From: Clostridium mobile
GTDB lineage: Bacteria > Bacillota > Clostridia > Clostridiales > Clostridiaceae
Reading direction: 5' to 3'
Assembly (NCBI RefSeq): GCF_018918285.1
Contig: NZ_JAHLQF010000003.1
Location: 434,001 to 498,000, forward strand
Length of the DNA: 64,000 bases
Shown here: positions 26,357 to 35,629 of the stretch, in pieces
How the letters are laid out: each line of letters opens with the position of its first letter
How positions within the stretch are numbered: position 1 is the first letter of the stretch
Notes under the pieces: model-generated
What the model saw: the letters and a program-made list of their open reading frames with translations, nothing else
Database searches by the model: none
What the model was told of the DNA's origin: nothing
Made by a program: the position numbers and the translations under genes

Positions 26357-27370
26357 TTACTTTAAAGCTTTTTCGCTAAATGAATTATTAACTATATCAT
26401 TAAACTTTGGTCTTTCAGGGATTAGGTCATTATTATATGATTGTATTATATCCATTAATCTATTTAAATTTTCTTCTTTTAATACTGGATTTTCTGCATA
26501 GGCATTTATCTTTTTATAATTTTGAATTACATTAGTTATTACCTTTTCATCTGTACCAGGAAAGAATGAAATTATCTCCTTTGCTACTACTTCATCGCTA
26601 TTATTAAGCACCCATTGCTGACCTTTATAAATAGCTTTCATGAAATTTACTATAGTATCTTCATTCATTTTTATATAAGATTGGGTAGCGAAAAAACCTG
26701 TATATGGTATGACACCAGCAGATTCTCCGATTGATGCAACTATGAACCCAGAATTATCAATTTCTAGCATTGTTGCTGTAGGTTCAAATAGAGCTACATA
26801 ATCACCTGTACCACTCTTGAAGGCACCTGCTGTTGCAGTAAATGCTAAGTTTGTGATTAAGTCTACATCTTTATTAGGATTGATTCCGTTATTTTTAAGA
26901 ACGTATTCTAATGCCATTTCAGGAACCCCACCAGGTCGTCCACCTATTATAGTCTTACCTTTTAAGTTTTCCCACTTAAAATCTTTTTCTTGGCTTCTTC
27001 CTACCAAAAATGATCCATCTCTTTGAGTGAGTTGACCAAATATAACAGGATAGTCATCTTTCTTTTGATTATATATATATATAACTTGTTCGAGACCAGC
27101 AAAACCTATGTCTACGCTGCCACTAAGCACTTGCTGCATGGTTTTGTCTGCTCCTTGTCCTGTAGTTAATTCAATTTCAATGCCTTGCTCTTTAAAAAAA
27201 CCTTTATTTATTGCAACATATATAGGAGCATAAAAAGCAGAACGTACAACTTCATTTAAACGCACTTTTTCTAACTTCTGTACTTCTACTTTTTTACAAG
27301 ATATTAATGAAAGAGATAGAATAATTAGTGTGAGAAGTAGGGAGAGATTTTTTAAAAACTTTTTCTTCAT
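26357..27370 (-). CDS. ABC transporter substrate-binding lipoprotein (SsuA/NMT1-like)
   Basis: The protein has 337 residues. The ATG at 27370 is preceded by GGAGG; an ATG four codons earlier overlaps that box. The signal peptide ends in the lipobox LISC. The mature part (RSAFYAPIYVAINKGFFKEQGIEIEL, shortened: AFYAPIYVAINKGFF) matches the nitrate/sulfonate/thiamine-precursor binding family. Its natural partners are the permease and ATPase at 15122-16677, same family and same strand but 10 kb away, with the activase and three gltS genes between. Substrate unknown. It is divergent from the sensor kinase. Confidence 0.85.
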   Translation of the reverse strand: MKKKFLKNLSLLLTLIILSLSLISCKKVEVQKLEKVRLNEVVRSAFYAPIYVAINKGFFKEQGIEIELTTGQGADKTMQQVLSGSVDIGFAGLEQVIYIYNQKKDDYPVIFGQLTQRDGSFLVGRSQEKDFKWENLKGKTIIGGRPGGVPEMALEYVLKNNGINPNKDVDLITNLAFTATAGAFKSGTGDYVALFEPTATMLEIDNSGFIVASIGESAGVIPYTGFFATQSYIKMNEDTIVNFMKAIYKGQQWVLNNSDEVVAKEIISFFPGTDEKVITNVIQNYKKINAYAENPVLKEENLNRLMDIIQSYNNDLIPERPKFNDIVNNSFSEKALK

Positions 27371-27463
27371 TTTTACCTCCATATATTATTAATCTAATGT
27401 ATATTATGTTTTAAAATATATAATGTGATAATATTAGAATAAAAAGTAAATGGAGTGTTGAAT

Positions 27464-29455
27464 TTGAAGGGGAGTTTAAAAAAAATATTCTTTATTTTAA
27501 CTATAATAATTATTACTTTTATATCTGTCTCCAGTATTTACTATAAAAATAAAATAGAAGAAGAAAAAGATTATAGAGTGATTAAAGTAGGGGGAGATTT
27601 AAATTTCCCTCCTTTTGAATACATTGATGATAATGGTATTTATACTGGATTTAATGTAGATATAATTAGAGCAATAGCTCTAAGAGGTGGTTTTGAAGTT
27701 GAATTTTACCCTATGAAATGGGAAGAAGCCTGTAAAAAATTGAAAAATGGAGAAATAGATGTAATACAAGGTATGAAATATACTATGGAAAGATCAAAAT
27801 ACTATGACTTTTCTGAGGGATATCTTGAAAACTCCCAGTCTATTTTTGTTATGGAGAATAATTATGAAATAGACTCCTATGAAACTTTAAGAGGAAATAC
27901 TGTAGCTATACAAGAAGGAGATATAGCTATTAATAATTTAAAAGGAATGGAAAATATAAATATTGTTTCTACTAAGGATCAAGAAGAGGCTTTTAAAAAA
28001 TTGATTAACGGGGAGGTAGATGCTATTATTTGCAATACTTTAACAGGTGTAAATTATTTAGATAAGCTAAAAGTGAGAAATAGAATAAAACCAGTTGATA
28101 TGCCACTTAACTATACCGCTTATTCTATGGTAGTCAAAAAAGGTAACAGTAAGGTTTTGGGTCTTTTGAATAAAGGGCTAAAAGAAATACAAAAGAACGG
28201 TACCTATGAAATGGTTTATAGGAAATGGTTTGGAAATACAAATGATTATCCTAAATGGTATATAAAAAATATAATTAAAGTACTTTTAATTGGTTCGACG
28301 ATTTTTATTATAATAATTCTTTTATTTTATCTTTGGAACGATATGCTAAAAGATGAGGTTAAAAAACATACATATAAACTAGAAGAAGCAAATGAAAGTT
28401 TGAAAAAAAAGAACGAACATATAAAGGAAGAAAAAGATTTTAGAGAATGGATATTAAATAGTATATTTAATGGTATTATTACTATAAATGATGAAGGTAA
28501 AATAACCTTCATAAACGATATGGCTTTAAAGATTTTAAATTTAGAGCCGAAAGAAATAATGCATGAATATATTTATAATACTGTGATTAAAGAAATCTTC
28601 TCACAAGAGGGAAATATAAATGGAAGTGGATTGAAAGAATATTATATAGAAGATAAAAAAATATATATAAATTACAATATAAATATATTAAATGAGAACA
28701 ATCAATATTGCAATGAAAGCATAATTAGTTTTAGAGATGTAACGGAAGAAAAGTTGATGCAAGAGACTATTAGAACTAAAGATAAAATGGAGTCTTTAGG
28801 TACTTTACTTTCAGGAATAGCTCATGAATTAAGAAATCCACTTACATCTATTAAAACATATGCAGAATTATTGCCTAGAAAATATGAAAATCCTAGATTT
28901 AGAGAAATGATATCAATAGATATACCAAAAGAAATTGAAAGGTTAAATAATTTAATTAATGATTTACTAGAGTATTCAAGACCAAGAAGACCTTTTAAAG
29001 AGCATATTAACTTATATGATGTAATAGATAATTTATTAAGATTAATAAATGATAAAATACATGAAGAAGATACAAAGATAAATTTAAATATTCATAAGGA
29101 AGCTTATGTATTTATAGATAAAAATCATTTAAAGCAAGTTTTAATTAATCTTATATTAAATGCTATAGAATGTATGGATAAAGAGGAGAAAATCATAGAT
29201 ATTTACTCTTACATTGTAGAAGGGGGAATAATGTTATGTATATCTGATAATGGTCCAGGAATAGATGGAAAAGACATTGGTAAGATTTATAACCCTTTTT
29301 ACACTACAAAATCCTATGGAACTGGATTGGGGCTTTTTGTAAGCTATCAACTATTGAAGGAAAATGGAGTAAATATTTATATAGAAAGTAGCGAAAATGT
29401 AGGTACTACATTTAAATTATATTTTAAAAATGTGGGAGATGGTAACAATATATAA
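27464..29455 (+). CDS. Sensor histidine kinase with extracytoplasmic amino-acid-binding domain
   Basis: The protein has 663 residues, starting at a TTG (27464) eight bases after GGAG. A signal-anchor helix (residues 6-27) is followed by an SBP_bac_3 domain (DLNFPPFEYIDDNGIYTGFN, ending near 265) like periplasmic amino-acid-binding proteins. Then come a second membrane helix (270-292), a coiled coil, a PAS domain (about 325-425) and a kinase core. The H-box is GIAHELRNPLTSIKTYAEL (His near 453), with N-box NLILNAIEC, G1 SDNGPGID and G2 GTGLGLF. The fusion suggests direct sensing of an external amino acid; histidine or glutamate fits the neighbours. It is translationally coupled to the downstream response regulator. 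Confidence 0.92.
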   Translation: MKGSLKKIFFILTIIIITFISVSSIYYKNKIEEEKDYRVIKVGGDLNFPPFEYIDDNGIYTGFNVDIIRAIALRGGFEVEFYPMKWEEACKKLKNGEIDVIQGMKYTMERSKYYDFSEGYLENSQSIFVMENNYEIDSYETLRGNTVAIQEGDIAINNLKGMENINIVSTKDQEEAFKKLINGEVDAIICNTLTGVNYLDKLKVRNRIKPVDMPLNYTAYSMVVKKGNSKVLGLLNKGLKEIQKNGTYEMVYRKWFGNTNDYPKWYIKNIIKVLLIGSTIFIIIILLFYLWNDMLKDEVKKHTYKLEEANESLKKKNEHIKEEKDFREWILNSIFNGIITINDEGKITFINDMALKILNLEPKEIMHEYIYNTVIKEIFSQEGNINGSGLKEYYIEDKKIYINYNINILNENNQYCNESIISFRDVTEEKLMQETIRTKDKMESLGTLLSGIAHELRNPLTSIKTYAELLPRKYENPRFREMISIDIPKEIERLNNLINDLLEYSRPRRPFKEHINLYDVIDNLLRLINDKIHEEDTKINLNIHKEAYVFIDKNHLKQVLINLILNAIECMDKEEKIIDIYSYIVEGGIMLCISDNGPGIDGKDIGKIYNPFYTTKSYGTGLGLFVSYQLLKENGVNIYIESSENVGTTFKLYFKNVGDGNNI

Positions 29456-30797
29456 ATTACTTATTGTTGATGATGAAAATTCAATATGTACATCCTTAAG
29501 TTTTGCATTAGAAGATGATTATAATATTTTCACTGCTAATGATGAAGAAGAGGCTATAGAGTTAGTAAAAAATAATGACATAAATATAGTTTTGTTAGAC
29601 TTAAGGTTGGGAGAAAGTGATGGAATAAATGTACTAATAAAGCTTAAAGAAATTAGACCAGAAATGGTGATAATAATTATGACGGCTTTTGGAAGCATAG
29701 AGTCTTCTGTACAGGCCATGAAACTAGGTGCATTTTATTACATAACAAAACCTATAAATATTGAAGAATTATATTTGTTATTGGCTAAAGGTGAAGAATA
29801 TATAAATCTTAATAGTAAAATTAAATATTTAAGTAATCAGATTCATGAAGACAATAAATATAATATTATAGGAAGCTCAAAGAGAATTAAAGCAGTATTG
29901 GATTTAATAGATAGAGTTAAGGATATAGATATAAATGTATTGATAACTGGAGAGAGTGGAACTGGAAAAGAGTTGGTAGCTAGGGCGATTCACTTCCAAG
30001 GGAAGCGAAAAGAAAAACCTTTCTATGTAATAAATTGTTCTGCCATTCCAAATAATTTATTAGAAAGTGAGTTGTTTGGATATAGAAAGGGAGCTTTTAC
30101 AGGAGCTATGGAGGATAAAAAAGGAATTATTGAGCTTTCTCATGAAGGTACTCTTTTTTTAGATGAAATAGGGGATATGGATATTAATCTCCAAACTAAA
30201 TTACTAAGAGTTATACAAGATAAAGAAATAAGACCTATAGGGTCCACGAAAAGTATAAGTGTAGATGTCAGGTTTGTTTCAGCTACTAATAAGGATTTGA
30301 AGGAAGAGATAAAAAATAATAGATTTAGGCAAGATTTATTTTATAGATTAAATGTAATAAATATAAATGTTCCACCTCTAAGAGAACATAAAGAAGATAT
30401 ATCAAAGTTAGTAGAGTATTTTATAAAAAGATACAGTGTAAAATTAGATAAGAATATAAAAGGAATAACCGCTGAGGCGCTAGAATGCTTAGAGAAATAT
30501 AATTTTTATGGCAATGTAAGAGAATTGCAAAATATCATAGAGAGGGCTATTGTTCTTACTGAAAGTAGCTATATTAAAGAAGAAGACTTACCTGAGGAGA
30601 TATTTAATAGAGAAAATATCGTAAAAGAAGAAACGGATTTGATTCCTATATTTGTTGGTGAAGATATAAAAAGTATTGAGAAAAAAGTTTTAGAATATAC
30701 ATTAAAGAAATTTAATGGAAATAGAAGAAAAACTGCAGAGGTATTAAAAATTGGAGAGAGAACTTTAAGATATAAGATAAAGGAGTATGAACTTTAG
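29439..30797 (+). CDS. NtrC-family sigma-54-dependent response regulator
   Basis: The protein has about 452 residues. The start is uncertain: ATGs at 29430 and 29439 both lie inside the kinase gene with no ideal ribosome site, so initiation is probably coupled. The receiver has the phospho-acceptor Asp in VLLDLRLGES (near 54). The AAA+ domain has Walker A GESGTGKE, the sigma-54 contact loop GAFTGA (about 218-223), Walker B FLDEIGDM and the FYRLNVI region. A Fis-type helix-turn-helix ends the protein (NGNRRKTAEVLKIGERTLR). It should activate sigma-54 promoters; two fitting sites are at 44860 and 46218. Confidence 0.93.
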   Translation: MVTIYKLLIVDDENSICTSLSFALEDDYNIFTANDEEEAIELVKNNDINIVLLDLRLGESDGINVLIKLKEIRPEMVIIIMTAFGSIESSVQAMKLGAFYYITKPINIEELYLLLAKGEEYINLNSKIKYLSNQIHEDNKYNIIGSSKRIKAVLDLIDRVKDIDINVLITGESGTGKELVARAIHFQGKRKEKPFYVINCSAIPNNLLESELFGYRKGAFTGAMEDKKGIIELSHEGTLFLDEIGDMDINLQTKLLRVIQDKEIRPIGSTKSISVDVRFVSATNKDLKEEIKNNRFRQDLFYRLNVININVPPLREHKEDISKLVEYFIKRYSVKLDKNIKGITAEALECLEKYNFYGNVRELQNIIERAIVLTESSYIKEEDLPEEIFNRENIVKEETDLIPIFVGEDIKSIEKKVLEYTLKKFNGNRRKTAEVLKIGERTLRYKIKEYEL

Positions 30798-30866
30798 TGA
30801 AGTTGCTACGGGCACATTACAGAGCATTTATAACTTAATTTAGAAAGAATATTTGTAAAACATAAA

Positions 30867-30930
30867 AGAGCTAAGCGTGTAGTGAAATAGCGACTTTTTA
30901 TTGGAGCGGCTTCACTACACGCTTAGCTCT
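30867..30930. ncRNA. Repeated hairpin element, copy 1
   Basis: The 19-nt perfect arms GAGCTAAGCGTGTAGTGAA (30868-30886) and its complement (30911-30929) flank a 24-nt apex containing CGACTTTTTATTGGAGCG. A second copy with the same apex but compensatory stem changes is at 55775. It lacks a T-run, so it is not an obvious terminator. It may be a structured RNA or a palindromic mobile repeat; strand is uncertain. Confidence 0.55.
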
Positions 30931-31083
30931 ATACTTTGGAGTTTAATTATTTTTATAAAGACTTACAATGGAAAACAATTGGGTATAATTAGTTATGCGT
31001 CGCAATTTTTATTTAGCGTCTACAAAAAGTGATGTCGAAAATTATTATATATTAATCGAAAATTTCAGAATATATAAAAAACA

Positions 31084-31115
31084 TAGACGCTTTAAAGACG
31101 AAGTCGGTATATAAT
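31084..31115 (+). promoter_or_regulatory. hutU promoter with SARP-type direct repeats
   Basis: TAGACGC (31084-31090) and AAGACGA (31095-31101) are heptamers repeated 11 bp apart; eight bases later comes TATAAT (31110-31115). There is no good -35 hexamer. The same layout precedes the racemase gene and ftcD2. SARP activators bind such repeats in place of the -35. Confidence 0.7.
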
Positions 31116-31179
31116 AGAGTTGTAAGGTAAACAAATATATAAGTAGATTAATAATTAATATAAATAGGGAGGAAAAGTC

Positions 31180-33216
31180 ATGATAAAAAATTTTGATATT
31201 TCAGAAGCGATGACAATTAAACTTGATGATTATTTACCAGAAATGCCTAAGTTCGAAAAAGGCATAAGAAGAGCTCCAAATAGAGGATTCCATTTATCAA
31301 AAGATCAAACCGAAATAGCATTGAAGAATGCTTTGCGTTATATACCAGAGAAATATCATGAACAGTTAATTCCGGAGTTTCTAGAAGAATTAACAACTAA
31401 AGGAAGAATTTATGGCTATAGATTTAGACCAGAAGGAAAACTTTATGGAAGACCAATTGATGAATACAAAGGAGCCTGTGTTGAAGGTAAAGCTTTCCAA
31501 GTAATGATTGATAATAACCTAGATTTTGATGTAGCGTTATATCCATATGAACTTGTTACTTACGGGGAAACAGGAAGTGTATGTCAAAATTGGATGCAAT
31601 ATAGATTAATAAAAAAATACTTAGAAGTAATAACTCAGGATCAAACTTTGGTAATTGAATCAGGACATCCACTTGGACTATTCAAATCTAAACCAGATGC
31701 TCCAAGAGTAATAATTACAAATGCACTAATGATTGGTATGTTTGACAACTTAAAAGATTGGGAAATAGCTGAAGAAATGGGAGTTGCAAACTATGGTCAA
31801 ATGACAGCTGGTGGATGGATGTATATAGGACCTCAGGGTATTGTACATGGAACATTCAATACTGTATTAAATGCAGGAAGATTAAAACTTGGAATTTCTA
31901 ATGATGGAGATCTAAGAGGAAAGATATTTGTAACATCAGGTCTTGGTGGAATGAGTGGAGCTCAAGGTAAAGCTTGTGAGATAGCAAATGGTGTTGCTAT
32001 TGTAGCTGAAGTAGATAAATCAAGAGTTGACACAAGACTTGAGCAAGGATGGATAAAGAAATGGTCAGGTAATGTAGAAGAAGTAGTTAAAATGGCTTTA
32101 GAAGCAGCGGAAAAGGAAGAAGCTACATCTATAGCTTACCATGGTAATATTGTAGATTTACTTAAATATATGGTAGATAATAATATTCATGTTGACCTTC
32201 TTTCAGACCAAACTTCTTGTCATAATGTTTATGAAGGAGGATACTGTCCGGAAGGAATTACATTCGAAGAAAGAACTAGACTTCTTGCAGAGGACCCAGA
32301 AAAATTCAGAAAATTAGTAGATGAAACTTTAAAACATCATTTTGAGTTAATTAAAGTTTTAACTGAAAGAGGAGTTTATTTCTTTGACTATGGTAACTCA
32401 TTTATGAAAGCTATTTATGATGCTGGAGTGAAAGAAATCTCTAAAAATGGTGTAGATGAAAAAGATGGATTTATTTGGCCATCCTATGTTGAAGATATAA
32501 TGGGACCACAGCTATTTGATTATGGATATGGACCATTTAGATGGGTATGCTTAAGTGGTAAACATGAAGACTTGGTTAAGACTGACCACGCGGCTATGGA
32601 AGTTATAGATCCAAATAGAAGATATCAAGATAGAGATAATTATAACTGGATAAGAGATGCTGAAGATAATAGATTAGTTGTAGGAACTGAAGCTAGAATT
32701 CTTTATCAAGATGCTATGGGAAGAGTAAATATTGCACTTAAGTTTAATGATATGGTTAGAAAAGGTGAGGTTGGTCCAATAATGCTTGGAAGAGACCATC
32801 ATGACGTATCAGGTACAGATTCACCATTTAGAGAAACTTCAAATATTAAAGATGGAAGTAACGTAATGGCTGACATGGCTGTTCAATGCTTTGCTGGTAA
32901 TGCAGCTAGAGGAATGAGCTTAATAGCTTTACACAATGGTGGTGGAGTTGGTATTGGTAAATCAATTAACGGTGGATTTGGATTAGTGCTTGATGGAAGC
33001 CATAGAGTAGACGAAATAATCAAATCCTCAATGGCTTGGGACGTTATGGGTGGTGTTGCTAGACGTTCTTGGGCAAGAAATAATAATTCAATAGAAACTG
33101 TAATCGAATATAACAATAACAATAAAGGAACAGACCACATAACAATTCCTTATTTAGCTGATGAAAAGAAGGTTAAAGATGCTGTAGAAGGAGTATTTAA
33201 AAAAATTAATAGATAG
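31180..33216 (+). CDS. hutU: Urocanate hydratase
   Basis: This 678-residue NAD-dependent urocanase converts urocanate to imidazolonepropionate. The GGAGG site and ATG at 31180 are clear. YGETGSVCQNWMQYRLI, MTAGGWMYIGPQGIVHGT, SGLGGMSGAQGKACEIA and the C-terminal LGRDHHDVSGTDSPFRET segments are conserved. Classical Bacillus/Pseudomonas enzymes have about 555 residues; this one belongs to the longer form (about 675) shared with animals and some anaerobes. It is first of hutU-ftcD-hutI. Expression is probably driven by the GACG-repeat promoter upstream. Confidence 0.95.
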   Translation: MIKNFDISEAMTIKLDDYLPEMPKFEKGIRRAPNRGFHLSKDQTEIALKNALRYIPEKYHEQLIPEFLEELTTKGRIYGYRFRPEGKLYGRPIDEYKGACVEGKAFQVMIDNNLDFDVALYPYELVTYGETGSVCQNWMQYRLIKKYLEVITQDQTLVIESGHPLGLFKSKPDAPRVIITNALMIGMFDNLKDWEIAEEMGVANYGQMTAGGWMYIGPQGIVHGTFNTVLNAGRLKLGISNDGDLRGKIFVTSGLGGMSGAQGKACEIANGVAIVAEVDKSRVDTRLEQGWIKKWSGNVEEVVKMALEAAEKEEATSIAYHGNIVDLLKYMVDNNIHVDLLSDQTSCHNVYEGGYCPEGITFEERTRLLAEDPEKFRKLVDETLKHHFELIKVLTERGVYFFDYGNSFMKAIYDAGVKEISKNGVDEKDGFIWPSYVEDIMGPQLFDYGYGPFRWVCLSGKHEDLVKTDHAAMEVIDPNRRYQDRDNYNWIRDAEDNRLVVGTEARILYQDAMGRVNIALKFNDMVRKGEVGPIMLGRDHHDVSGTDSPFRETSNIKDGSNVMADMAVQCFAGNAARGMSLIALHNGGGVGIGKSINGGFGLVLDGSHRVDEIIKSSMAWDVMGGVARRSWARNNNSIETVIEYNNNNKGTDHITIPYLADEKKVKDAVEGVFKKINR

Positions 33217-33227
33217 AAGAATTTAAA

Positions 33228-33264
33228 AGTTTTGCAGTATACAATACCTGTATACTGCAAAACT
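33228..33264. other. Perfect 16-bp hairpin between hutU and ftcD
   Basis: AGTTTTGCAGTATACA (33228-33243) and its exact complement (33249-33264) form a strong stem-loop with a 5-base loop and no T-run. It is more likely an mRNA-stabilising or processing structure within the operon than a full terminator. Confidence 0.6.
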
Positions 33265-33313
33265 ATATATAAAATAAATTACCTGCCATAATTGCTTGAA
33301 AGGTGGGACTTTT

Positions 33314-34219
33314 GTGGTAGATTCAGGAAAGATAATACAGTGTTTACCTAACTTTAGTGAAGGTAGAGATTTAGATAAGATTGAAAAAATAGTAAATGCC
33401 TTCAGGAGAAAAACAGGGGTAAAGCTGATAGATTATAATAATGATGTAAATCTCAACAGAACAATGGTAATATTAATGGGAGAACCACAAAGTATAAAAA
33501 ATGCTATGTTAGAAGCTATGGGTATTGCTATAAAAATCATAGATATAAGAGAACACAAGGGACAGCATCCTAGAATGGGAGTAGTAGATGTAGTTCCATT
33601 TATTCCTATAAAGAACATGTCTATGCTGGAAGCGGTAAATTTATCAAAGGAGTTTGCAAAAGAAGCTGGGGAAAGATTTAATGTTCCTATATATTTATAT
33701 GAAAAATCTGCTATTAAGCCTGAACGTGAAAATTTGGCTCATATAAGAAGAGGAGAATATGAAGGCTTTGGAGAAAAGATAAATAGACCAGGGTGGAAGC
33801 CTGATTTCGGATCGAGGCAATTGCATATAACAGCAGGAGTCACTGCTGTAGGTGCTAGAATGCCATACATTTCTCTAAATATAAATCTAAACACGGATAA
33901 TAAGAAAGTAGCAGATAGCATAGCCAAAAGCATTAGGTTTACGAGTGGGGGATTGAGGTTTTGTAAAGCTATAGGCGTAAAGCTTTATAATAGCCAATTA
34001 GTACAGATTTGTGTAACAATGACGGATTATAATAAGATGTCTTTGTATAAAGTATTTGAAATGGTAAAAATGGAAAGTAAAAGATTTGGAGTTAGTATAA
34101 TAAATAGTAAAATAATAGGAACTATTCCGATGAGTGCGTTAGTAGATAGTGCATTATACTACCTTCAAGTAGATGACTTTTCAATGGAACAAATATTAGA
34201 AAATATGTTTATGGAGTAG
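33314..34219 (+). CDS. ftcD: Glutamate formimidoyltransferase, copy 1
   Basis: This 301-residue enzyme transfers the formimino group of formiminoglutamate to tetrahydrofolate, releasing glutamate. The GTG at 33314 follows AAAGGTGGG; an earlier in-frame start would include that site. The CLPNFSEGRDLDKIEKIV N-terminus, HKGQHPRMGVVDVVPFIP and RFTSGGLRFCKAIG are conserved. It has no cyclodeaminase domain; that activity is the separate fchA product. A second copy at 47690 is clearly diverged. It lies between hutU and hutI; the hutI ribosome site follows its stop directly. Confidence 0.93.
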   Translation: MVDSGKIIQCLPNFSEGRDLDKIEKIVNAFRRKTGVKLIDYNNDVNLNRTMVILMGEPQSIKNAMLEAMGIAIKIIDIREHKGQHPRMGVVDVVPFIPIKNMSMLEAVNLSKEFAKEAGERFNVPIYLYEKSAIKPERENLAHIRRGEYEGFGEKINRPGWKPDFGSRQLHITAGVTAVGARMPYISLNINLNTDNKKVADSIAKSIRFTSGGLRFCKAIGVKLYNSQLVQICVTMTDYNKMSLYKVFEMVKMESKRFGVSIINSKIIGTIPMSALVDSALYYLQVDDFSMEQILENMFME

Positions 34220-34228
34220 GTGATATTA

Positions 34229-35482
34229 ATGAAAAAGGGAAATATGTTAATAAAGAATGCTCATGAATTGGTTACTTGTAGTGGAACTAAGGCTAAATTT
34301 GGTAAAGAAATGTCAGAGATCAATGTAATTCTAGATGGTGCAGTAGTTATTGAAGATGGAATAATTAAAGACATAGGAAAAACGGATGAAATATTAAAAA
34401 AATATGATGAATCTAATTATGAAGTTATTGATGCTAAAGGAAAATGTGTTCTACCGGGTTTTGTTGATTCCCACACTCATTTTATATTTGGTGGGTATAG
34501 AGCAGAAGAGTTTTCATGGAGATTACGTGGAGACAGCTATATGGAAATTATGAATAGAGGCGGTGGCATAGTAAGTTCTGTTAGGGATACTAGAAATGCC
34601 TCAAAAGAAGAATTAGTGGATGCAGGTAGAAAAAGATTAGATTCAATGCTTAGCTTTGGGGTAACTACTGTAGAAGGAAAAAGTGGATATGGTTTAGATT
34701 ATGAAACAGAGATGAGACAATTAGAAGCTATGACAGAACTTCAAAAGGATCATCCAGTAGATATCTGCAAGACTTTTATGGGAGCTCACGCTGTTCCAAA
34801 TGAATATAAAGGAAGAGCAGAGGAATATATAGATTTTATGCTAGAGAAAGTATTGCCAGAAGTAGCAAAAAATAATTTAGCAGATTTCTGTGATGTTTTC
34901 TGTGAAAAGGGAGTATTCTCCATAGAGGAGTCAAGAAAAATTCTTTTAAGAGCTAAAGAATTAGGAATGAAATTAAAAATACATGCAGATGAAATAGTTC
35001 AGCTTGGAGGAGCAGAGTTAGCAGCTGAATTAGGAACTATATCAGCGGATCACCTCCTTCATTCCTCAGATAAAGGAATAAAGGATATGGCTGAGAAAGG
35101 AGTAGTAAGCACTCTTTTACCAACTACTGCTTTCTGTTTAAAAGAGCCTTTTGCAAGAGCAAGAATAATGATAGATAGTGGTTGCGCTGTAGCCTTAGCA
35201 ACAGATTTTAACCCGGGAAGTGGATTTACTAACTCAATACCATTAATGTTTGCTTTATCTACTATATATATGAATATGAGCATAGAAGAAGCAATTACTG
35301 CTATGACAATAAATGGAGCTGCTGCTATAGATAGAGCGGATTCCATTGGAAGCATTGATGTGGGTAAAAAAGGTGATATAGTAATATTAGAATACCCATC
35401 ATATAAATTTTTACCATATCATACCGGAGTTAATATAGTAGAAAGAGTTGTGAAGAATGGAGTTCTAGTTCATGAAAAATAG
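34229..35482 (+). CDS. hutI: Imidazolonepropionase
   Basis: This 417-residue amidohydrolase opens imidazolonepropionate to formiminoglutamate. The ATG at 34229 follows AGGTGAT. Metal motifs are the HTH of DSHTHFIFGGYR (residues near 80), the His of GAHAVP, the His of KIHADEI and the Asp of ATDFNPGS, as in HutI. It is the last gene of the hutU operon, followed by a terminator. Confidence 0.95.
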   Translation: MKKGNMLIKNAHELVTCSGTKAKFGKEMSEINVILDGAVVIEDGIIKDIGKTDEILKKYDESNYEVIDAKGKCVLPGFVDSHTHFIFGGYRAEEFSWRLRGDSYMEIMNRGGGIVSSVRDTRNASKEELVDAGRKRLDSMLSFGVTTVEGKSGYGLDYETEMRQLEAMTELQKDHPVDICKTFMGAHAVPNEYKGRAEEYIDFMLEKVLPEVAKNNLADFCDVFCEKGVFSIEESRKILLRAKELGMKLKIHADEIVQLGGAELAAELGTISADHLLHSSDKGIKDMAEKGVVSTLLPTTAFCLKEPFARARIMIDSGCAVALATDFNPGSGFTNSIPLMFALSTIYMNMSIEEAITAMTINGAAAIDRADSIGSIDVGKKGDIVILEYPSYKFLPYHTGVNIVERVVKNGVLVHEK

Positions 35483-35534
35483 TTAATTATTATTTTCATA
35501 TACAAATTTAAATACCTTCGGTTAACACACGGAT

Positions 35535-35575
35535 AAGTCCACTTATTTTGACATAAAGTAAGTGGATTTATTTTT
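35535..35575 (+). terminator. Terminator of hutU-ftcD-hutI
   Basis: AAGTCCACTTA (35535-35545) pairs with TAAGTGGATTT (35559-35569, one G-U), followed by a T-rich run. Confidence 0.8.
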
Positions 35576-35629
35576 CTTCTTGATAACTGATATAAGTTTT
35601 AAATATAATTAATATAGGGGGAATTAATA

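Larger units (their letters stand above)
30798..31179. other. Intergenic region upstream of hutU
   Basis: It contains hairpin copy 1 (30867-30930), an inverted half-site AGCGTCTA at 31015-31022 and the direct-repeat promoter at 31084-31115. No gene was seen. No sigma-54 promoter was found here. Confidence 0.6.

Noticed and set aside
30798-31179. Sigma-54 promoter for hutU
   Set aside because: No GG-N10-GC pair with acceptable flanks was found; the direct-repeat/TATAAT layout explains the region better.
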